From positions 1 through 64,000 of the forward strand of contig JAUZFP010000100.1 in the NCBI GenBank assembly GCA_030838475.1: a stretch of DNA of 64,000 bases, given 5' to 3'. The translations under genes were made by a program, and so were the position numbers. Source of the stretch: Actinomycetota bacterium. Lineage in GTDB: Bacteria > Actinomycetota > Actinomycetes > Actinomycetales > Microbacteriaceae. The notes beneath the pieces were generated by a model. The model was not told the DNA's origin, did no database searches, and was given only the letters and a program-made list of their open reading frames with translations. Below are positions 59,573-64,000 of this stretch, in pieces (within the stretch, counting starts at the first letter, position 1; each line of letters begins with the position of its first letter).

Positions 59573-60541
59573 ATGTCGGGACCAACGATTGCGATGGTGG
59601 CCGCCCGGGTGGGCGTCGCCACCTCCACGGTGTCCCGCGCGCTTTCCAACCCGGACCGGGTCAGCGACGACACCCGCCGCCGGGTGGAAGAAGTCGCCCG
59701 CGAGCTCGGGTATGTCACGCCCCATCGCACCAGAACCCGGTCGATCGCCGTGCTCGTCGCCGACATCGGTAACCCCTTCTACTTCGACGTCATTCGCGGC
59801 ACTCAGCGCCAGCTCCGTGCCGCCGACTACTCCCAGTTGCTCATCGACACCGAGGAGTCGGGCGAACTCGAGGCCGACCTGATCGAGAGGATGCGCCCCA
59901 GCATCGACGGCGTCATCCTCGCCGCGTCCCGGCTCTCGGATGCGGCGATCGTGCGACTCGCGCAGACGATTCCGATCGTGGTGCTGAACCGCCACATTCC
60001 CGGTGTGCCGACGGTGATCATGGACACCGGATCGGGCGCAACCCAGGCGCTCGAACACCTGGTCTCGCTCGGGCATCGTGACGTCGTGTACGTCGCGGGC
60101 CCCGAACGCTCGTGGGCGAACGCGGCACGCTGGCGTGCGCTCACGGACGCCGCCGAGACACACGGCATCACGCTCAGGAAGCTCGGGCCGTTCCCTCCGG
60201 TGCGCGAATCCGGGACCACCGCGGCGGATGCCCTCATCAACTCCGGCGCCACCGCCGCGGTCGCCTTCAACGATCTGCTCGCGATCGGGATGCTGGAGCG
60301 CCTCACCGAACGCGGTGTGGATGTGCCAGGCCAGCTCAGCATCGTCGGCTGCGACGACATCTTCGGAGCGGACTTCTGCGCCCCAACGCTCACCACCATC
60401 ACGACCCCGATCGAGCAGGCCGGCCGCGTGGCCGTGACCCTGCTGCTCGGAGCGCTCGAGTCACGACCGGGCGGCGCGCGCGAGAGCATCCTGCTTCCGA
60501 CCCACCTGACCGTGCGCAATTCGACGGGACCACGAACATGA
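59573..60541 (+). CDS. LacI family transcriptional regulator of the uronate locus
   Basis: 322 residues from the ATG at 59573, with GGGA just upstream; the track ORF from 58664 extends back through the antisense of the isomerase gene. The N-terminal helix-turn-helix is textbook LacI (TIAMVAARVGVATSTVSRAL), followed by the hinge LGYVTPHRT and a periplasmic-binding-like ligand domain with IGNPFYFDVIRG and CDDIFGADF. It overlaps uxaC (ATGA) and is probably induced by glucuronate, fructuronate or a related acid. It sits beside its own operator. Confidence 0.92.
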   Translation: MSGPTIAMVAARVGVATSTVSRALSNPDRVSDDTRRRVEEVARELGYVTPHRTRTRSIAVLVADIGNPFYFDVIRGTQRQLRAADYSQLLIDTEESGELEADLIERMRPSIDGVILAASRLSDAAIVRLAQTIPIVVLNRHIPGVPTVIMDTGSGATQALEHLVSLGHRDVVYVAGPERSWANAARWRALTDAAETHGITLRKLGPFPPVRESGTTAADALINSGATAAVAFNDLLAIGMLERLTERGVDVPGQLSIVGCDDIFGADFCAPTLTTITTPIEQAGRVAVTLLLGALESRPGGARESILLPTHLTVRNSTGPRT

Positions 60542-61944
60542 CCGGCACTCTGACACTGCACCCAGACCGGCTCTTCCCGAGCGACCCCGCGACCCGCGAG
60601 ATCGCCCGCCGGCTTTACGACGGTGTCGCCGCCGCGCCGATCCTGTCGCCGCACGGACACGTGGATGCCCGGATCCTCAGGGCCAACGAGCCCTTCCCCG
60701 ACCCGGCCGCGCTTCTCGTCACGCCCGACCATTACGTCACGAGATTGCTGCACGCGAACGGCGTGAGCCTCGACCGGCTGCGCCCGCCGACACCGTCGCG
60801 AGAGATCTGGGCGGAGCTGTGCAGTCACTGGCATCTCTTCGCCGGGACGCCCGTGCGCTACTGGCTCGAGACCCAGCTCGTCGAACTGTTCGGTGTCGCC
60901 GAGACGCCTTCCGCAGAGACAGCAAACAGCCTCTACGACGCTGTCGCCGAGAAGCTCGCCACGCCGGAGTTTCTCCCCCGCGCGCTCTTTGACACCTTCA
61001 ACATTCGCGTTCTCGCGACGACGGATGACCCCGCCGACGATCTCACGGCGCATCGGGCGCTCGAGAAGGACCCGACCTTCCACGGTCGAGTGATCCCAAC
61101 GCTGCGCGCGGACCGGTATATGGATCTGTCGACGCTCGGCTGGAATGGCGCTCTCGACGAACTGTCGGCGGCGAGCGACGTCGACTGTGGCAGCTACGCC
61201 GGACTACTCGAAGCACTCCGCAAGCGTCGCGCGTTCTTCATCAAGCGTGGCGCGACCTCAACCGACTCGGGAGTCGCCGACGCGGGAGCAGAGCCTCTCG
61301 ATGCTGTCGACGCCGAGTGGATTCACGCCAATCGGCTCAATGGCACAATCACTGCGGCCGATGCGGTGGCCTACCGGCGCAACCTGTTGTATCGGTTCGC
61401 CGAGATGTCGACCGAGGACGGCCTGGTCATGCAGCTGCACCCGGGCGTCATCCGCAACCACCACGCACCGACGCTCGCGAAGTATGGCCCGGACACCGGA
61501 CACGACCTGCCGAACGTCGCATCCTTCACGCTGCCGCTGCAGCCTCTGCTCCGCGACTTCGGGACGCATCCGAACCTGCACCTCGTGCTGTTCACGGTCG
61601 ACGAGACCGCGTTCAGCCGGGAGATCGGTCCGCTCGCGGGGTTCTATCCGAGCGTGTACGCGGGTGCGCCGTGGTGGTTCCTCGATAGCCCCGCCGGGAT
61701 CGGGCGCTACCGCTCAGCCATCACCGACGCGGTCGGCTTCGCGAAGACCAGCGGCTTCATCGACGACACGCGCGCGTACTGTTCGATCCCGGCCAGACAC
61801 GACACGTCGAGGCGCACGGATGCCGCGTTCCTCGCGAACCTCGTGGCCACCCACCAGCTCGGCGAGGACGAGGCCACCATCATCGCGACCGACCTGGTGA
61901 GCACCATCCCGGCCCGCACCTTCAAGCTGGAGAAGTACCTCTAA
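60538..61944 (+). CDS. uxaC: Glucuronate isomerase
   Basis: 468 residues. It interconverts D-glucuronate and D-fructuronate (and galacturonate with tagaturonate), the first step of hexuronate catabolism. Metal-dependent amidohydrolase-fold enzyme: ILSPHGHVDARIL near the N-terminus, DTFNIRVLATTDDP, RADRYMDLSTLGW, FIKRGATSTDSG and the C-terminal VLFTVDETAFSREIGPLAGFYP with APWWFLDSPAGIGRY. Start ATG overlaps the LacI stop. Its stop shares CTAA bases with the convergent TetR gene. No dedicated transporter is visible in the window. Confidence 0.93.
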   Translation: MTGTLTLHPDRLFPSDPATREIARRLYDGVAAAPILSPHGHVDARILRANEPFPDPAALLVTPDHYVTRLLHANGVSLDRLRPPTPSREIWAELCSHWHLFAGTPVRYWLETQLVELFGVAETPSAETANSLYDAVAEKLATPEFLPRALFDTFNIRVLATTDDPADDLTAHRALEKDPTFHGRVIPTLRADRYMDLSTLGWNGALDELSAASDVDCGSYAGLLEALRKRRAFFIKRGATSTDSGVADAGAEPLDAVDAEWIHANRLNGTITAADAVAYRRNLLYRFAEMSTEDGLVMQLHPGVIRNHHAPTLAKYGPDTGHDLPNVASFTLPLQPLLRDFGTHPNLHLVLFTVDETAFSREIGPLAGFYPSVYAGAPWWFLDSPAGIGRYRSAITDAVGFAKTSGFIDDTRAYCSIPARHDTSRRTDAAFLANLVATHQLGEDEATIIATDLVSTIPARTFKLEKYL

Positions 61945-62579
61945 GCGGCGGCGCCGAGACCAACACTCGGCAGGATGATCTTGTCGATTAGGGAGATCAG
62001 GAACTCGCGGTCGACGGGCTTGGCCAGCATCATCGTGCGATAGGTGACCATCGACGGGCTGATGTTCGAGACCATCGCGATGTCGACATCCGGGCTGATC
62101 TCGCCGCGGTCGATGGCGCGCTGCAGGAAGGTTCGGTTAATCTCGGCGCGTGGCGCAATGACGGCGACGCGTGCGGCCTCGGCCAGCTCCGGGTTGCGCG
62201 CGATCAGCGAGATGAGGCCGGCCATCACCCGGAGCTTCTTTTCGGCATCGCGGATCGTCGGCGGCTTGATCATCGCGACCAGGTCGCCGCGAAGGGTTCC
62301 CGTATCCGGCAGGTCTTCGAAGTTGAGGTCGCTGTTTTTCATGCATGCGACGGCGTCGATGACGAGTTCCGTCTTGGATGGCCAGCGCCGGTACAGCGTT
62401 GCCTTGCCCGCCTTGGCGCGCGCGGCGACCATGTCAATGGTCATGCCGTCGAAGCCTTCCTCGGCGAGAACGTCGAGAGCGGCATCCAAAATGTCGGCGT
62501 CCCGTGTTACATCTAGTGGGCGGCCAAGTTTGGCTGGCGGCTCGGTAGAGCGGCGCTCATCGAGGTCGAGCTGCGTCAT
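61941..62579 (-). CDS. TetR/AcrR family regulator of the adjacent MFS exporter
   Basis: 212 residues. TetR helix-turn-helix near 30-70 (GFDGMTIDMVAARAKAGKATLYRRWPSKTELV, in part). The C-terminal part resembles the TetR_C_11 ligand domains (RNPELAEAARVAVIAPRAEINRTFLQRA in part). It is divergent from a DHA2 transporter, the usual arrangement for a drug-responsive repressor. Upstream, AGTTCCG occurs twice (62691 and 62707), possibly part of the operator. Confidence 0.88.
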   Translation of the reverse strand: MTQLDLDERRSTEPPAKLGRPLDVTRDADILDAALDVLAEEGFDGMTIDMVAARAKAGKATLYRRWPSKTELVIDAVACMKNSDLNFEDLPDTGTLRGDLVAMIKPPTIRDAEKKLRVMAGLISLIARNPELAEAARVAVIAPRAEINRTFLQRAIDRGEISPDVDIAMVSNISPSMVTYRTMMLAKPVDREFLISLIDKIILPSVGLGAAA

Positions 62580-62715
62580 TGCGGCTCACACCCTTTCGTT
62601 GACGTGGTTCTGGTTGGTTCTTGACTCGATGGTACGCCGAGCGAGATTCGACGGTGCGTGTTCGCCGTGCGCGTAATTCAGAAACTCTTAAGTTCCGAAA
62701 CTAGTCAGTTCCGTA

Positions 62716-62721
62716 TATAGT
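62716..62721 (+). promoter_or_regulatory. Probable -10 element of the MFS gene, leaderless start
   Basis: TATAGT lies 7 bases upstream of the ATG at 62729, with TTCCGA 17 bases further up as a weak -35 element. There is no ribosome-binding site, so transcription probably begins at or next to the start codon. The two AGTTCCG repeats overlap the promoter. Confidence 0.5.
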
Positions 62722-62728
62722 ACCAAAC

Positions 62729-64000
62729 ATGTCTTCGATTCCTCTCACAGCAGCACCCAACCGCTGGTTGACGCTGACGATCGTTGCGCTCGCGCAGCTG
62801 ATGGTTGTGCTCGACACAACCGTCGTCAACATCGCCCTCCCCTCCGCCCAGGCCGACCTGGGCTTCTCGAACGGTGACCGACAGTGGGTCGTCACCGCCT
62901 ACTCCCTCGCGTTCGGCAGCCTGCTGCTCCTGGGCGGTCGCGTCTCCGACCTCATCGGTCGCAAGCGCGCGTTCATCATCGGCCTCATCGGCTTCGCGAT
63001 CGCATCCGCCCTCGGTGGCGCTGCGCCCGACTTCGGCCTGCTTGTCGCGGCTCGTGCGCTCCAGGGCGCATTCGGCGCGCTGCTCGCTCCGACCGCTCTC
63101 GCGGTGCTGACGACAACGTTCACCGTTCCCAAGGAACGCGCTCGCGCGTTCGGTGTCTTCGGCGGCATCGCCGGAGCGGGCGGCGCGGTCGGGCTCCTGC
63201 TCGGTGGTTACCTCACCCAGGACCTCGACTGGCGCTGGAACCTCTACATCAACGTGTTCATCGCCATCGTCGCCATCATCGGCGCAACCGTCTTCGTCCC
63301 CTCGATCGCCCGCCAGGGCGAGCGACCCAAGCTGGATGTGATCGGAACGATCTTCGTGTCCGGTGCCCTCTTCTTCCTGGTCTACGGGTTCTCGAACGCC
63401 GAGACGGATGGCTGGGGCGCATTCGACAGCTGGGGGATGCTGACCGCGTCCGGCATCCTGCTGATCGCGTTCGTGCTCTGGATCCGCCGTGCCGCGCACC
63501 CGCTGCTGCACCTGTCGGTCATCCTCGACCGCAACCGTGGCGCCTCCTACATCTCGATCATGCTGGCGGCCGTAGGCATGTTCACGATCTTCCTGTTCGT
63601 GACCTACTACCTGCAGACGGCGCTGCACTACTCGCCCATCCAGACCGGAATCTCGTATCTGCCGCTCGTCGGGGCCCTCATCCTCGCGGCACAGGTCGGT
63701 ACGAACCTTCTCGTGCCGCGGCTGGGCCCGAAGGTCCTTGTGCCGATCGGCATGGTGATTGCCGGCACCGGAATGGTTCTGCTCACGAACCTCGACGTGC
63801 ACAGCACCTACGTCGCAAACATCATGCCCGCGCTGATCCTGTTCGGACTCGGTATGGGCACGATCATGCCGGCCTCGATGCAGACGGCAACCCTCGGTGT
63901 CGACCGTCAGTACGCGGGTGTCGCCTCCGCGCTCGTGAACACCAGCCAGCAGGTCGGGGGCTCGATCGGAACGGCGCTGCTCAACACGATCGCCGCCTCA
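62729..64000 (+). CDS. MFS drug exporter, DHA2 (EmrB/QacA) type, cut by window edge
   Basis: First 424 codons; the 3' end is outside the window. The start ATG at 62729 fits a leaderless mRNA. Signature elements: helix 1 with MVVLDTTVVNIALPSAQADL, motif A GRVSDLIGRKRAF, motif C-type helix GIAGAGGAVGLLLGGYL and DWRWNLYINV. At least 11 membrane helices are visible. It likely exports a lipophilic drug with proton antiport, controlled by the divergent TetR. Distinct from the DHA2 protein at 15776. Confidence 0.9.
   Translation, partial: MSSIPLTAAPNRWLTLTIVALAQLMVVLDTTVVNIALPSAQADLGFSNGDRQWVVTAYSLAFGSLLLLGGRVSDLIGRKRAFIIGLIGFAIASALGGAAPDFGLLVAARALQGAFGALLAPTALAVLTTTFTVPKERARAFGVFGGIAGAGGAVGLLLGGYLTQDLDWRWNLYINVFIAIVAIIGATVFVPSIARQGERPKLDVIGTIFVSGALFFLVYGFSNAETDGWGAFDSWGMLTASGILLIAFVLWIRRAAHPLLHLSVILDRNRGASYISIMLAAVGMFTIFLFVTYYLQTALHYSPIQTGISYLPLVGALILAAQVGTNLLVPRLGPKVLVPIGMVIAGTGMVLLTNLDVHSTYVANIMPALILFGLGMGTIMPASMQTATLGVDRQYAGVASALVNTSQQVGGSIGTALLNTIAAS

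Overview
The window is a high-GC actinobacterial chromosome segment, most likely from the family Microbacteriaceae. Grounds are the strongly G/C-biased third codon positions, frequent GTG starts, the block eno - ftsB-like - DUF501, type-II NADH dehydrogenase, L25/Ctc next to pth, and very frequent GGATGC/GCATCC codon pairs. I see no rRNA, CRISPR array, insertion sequence or integrase. One tRNA is visible.

Layout. 1-3.5 kb: end of an exopolysaccharide-type locus (two right-handed beta-helix surface proteins and a UDP-glucose 6-dehydrogenase). 3.6-13.9 kb: housekeeping genes, mostly on the minus strand (tRNA-Leu, ndh, S8 protease, DUF501, FtsB-like protein, eno, hisS, a TetR gene, mazG, a FUSC membrane protein). 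13.9-15.8 kb: a tandem array of a dispersed ~42-bp repeat running into a 13E12-type DUF222/HNH gene. 15.8-24.3 kb: an MFS exporter, two tandem paralogous ~850-residue membrane proteins with divergent ectodomains, a CPBP protease and an HSL-type hydrolase. 24.3-35.7 kb: a defence-type island with a PIN/AbrB toxin-antitoxin pair, a NERD-UvrD helicase, a DUF2510 membrane protein, an SRA-domain/PD-(D/E)XK nuclease that looks like a modification-dependent restriction enzyme, and a complete Wadjet system jetABCD (SMC-like anti-plasmid machine). The nuclease and jet genes are visibly more A/T-rich than their flanks. 35.7-44 kb: an alpha/beta hydrolase divergent from a MarR regulator across a palindrome, a lipoprotein, and a 1905-residue surface protein with 12 FN3 domains plus five copies of a repeat I do not recognise. 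44-54.2 kb: mfd (carrying an in-frame copy of a dispersed repeat), small metabolic and stress genes, an ArsR/SRPBCC cluster, an SDR protein with a Pro-Glu tail encoded by a hexanucleotide microsatellite, pth and rplY. 54.4-61.9 kb: a glucuronate catabolic locus (uxaC, uxuB, manD, two TIM-barrel isomerases, a Gfo/Idh/MocA oxidoreductase) around a LacI regulator with a 34-bp palindromic operator. 61.9-64 kb: a TetR regulator divergent from an MFS drug exporter cut by the window edge.

How genes work together. UxaC, UxuB and ManD convert D-glucuronate through fructuronate and mannonate to 2-keto-3-deoxygluconate. The LacI protein sits between the two arms of this locus and probably controls both. 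JetA-B-C would form the SMC-kleisin-KITE motor and JetD the TOPRIM nuclease that cleaves small circular DNA. The SRA nuclease 5' of jetA may add restriction of modified phage DNA. Three dispersed repeat families (called A, B, C here) recur through the window, mostly in intergenic DNA, with one copy of A inside mfd.

The best candidates for something not yet described are the tandem membrane-protein pair (17.2-22.5 kb), the SRA nuclease next to Wadjet, the repeat inside mfd, and a short-variable-arm tRNA with a UAA anticodon.
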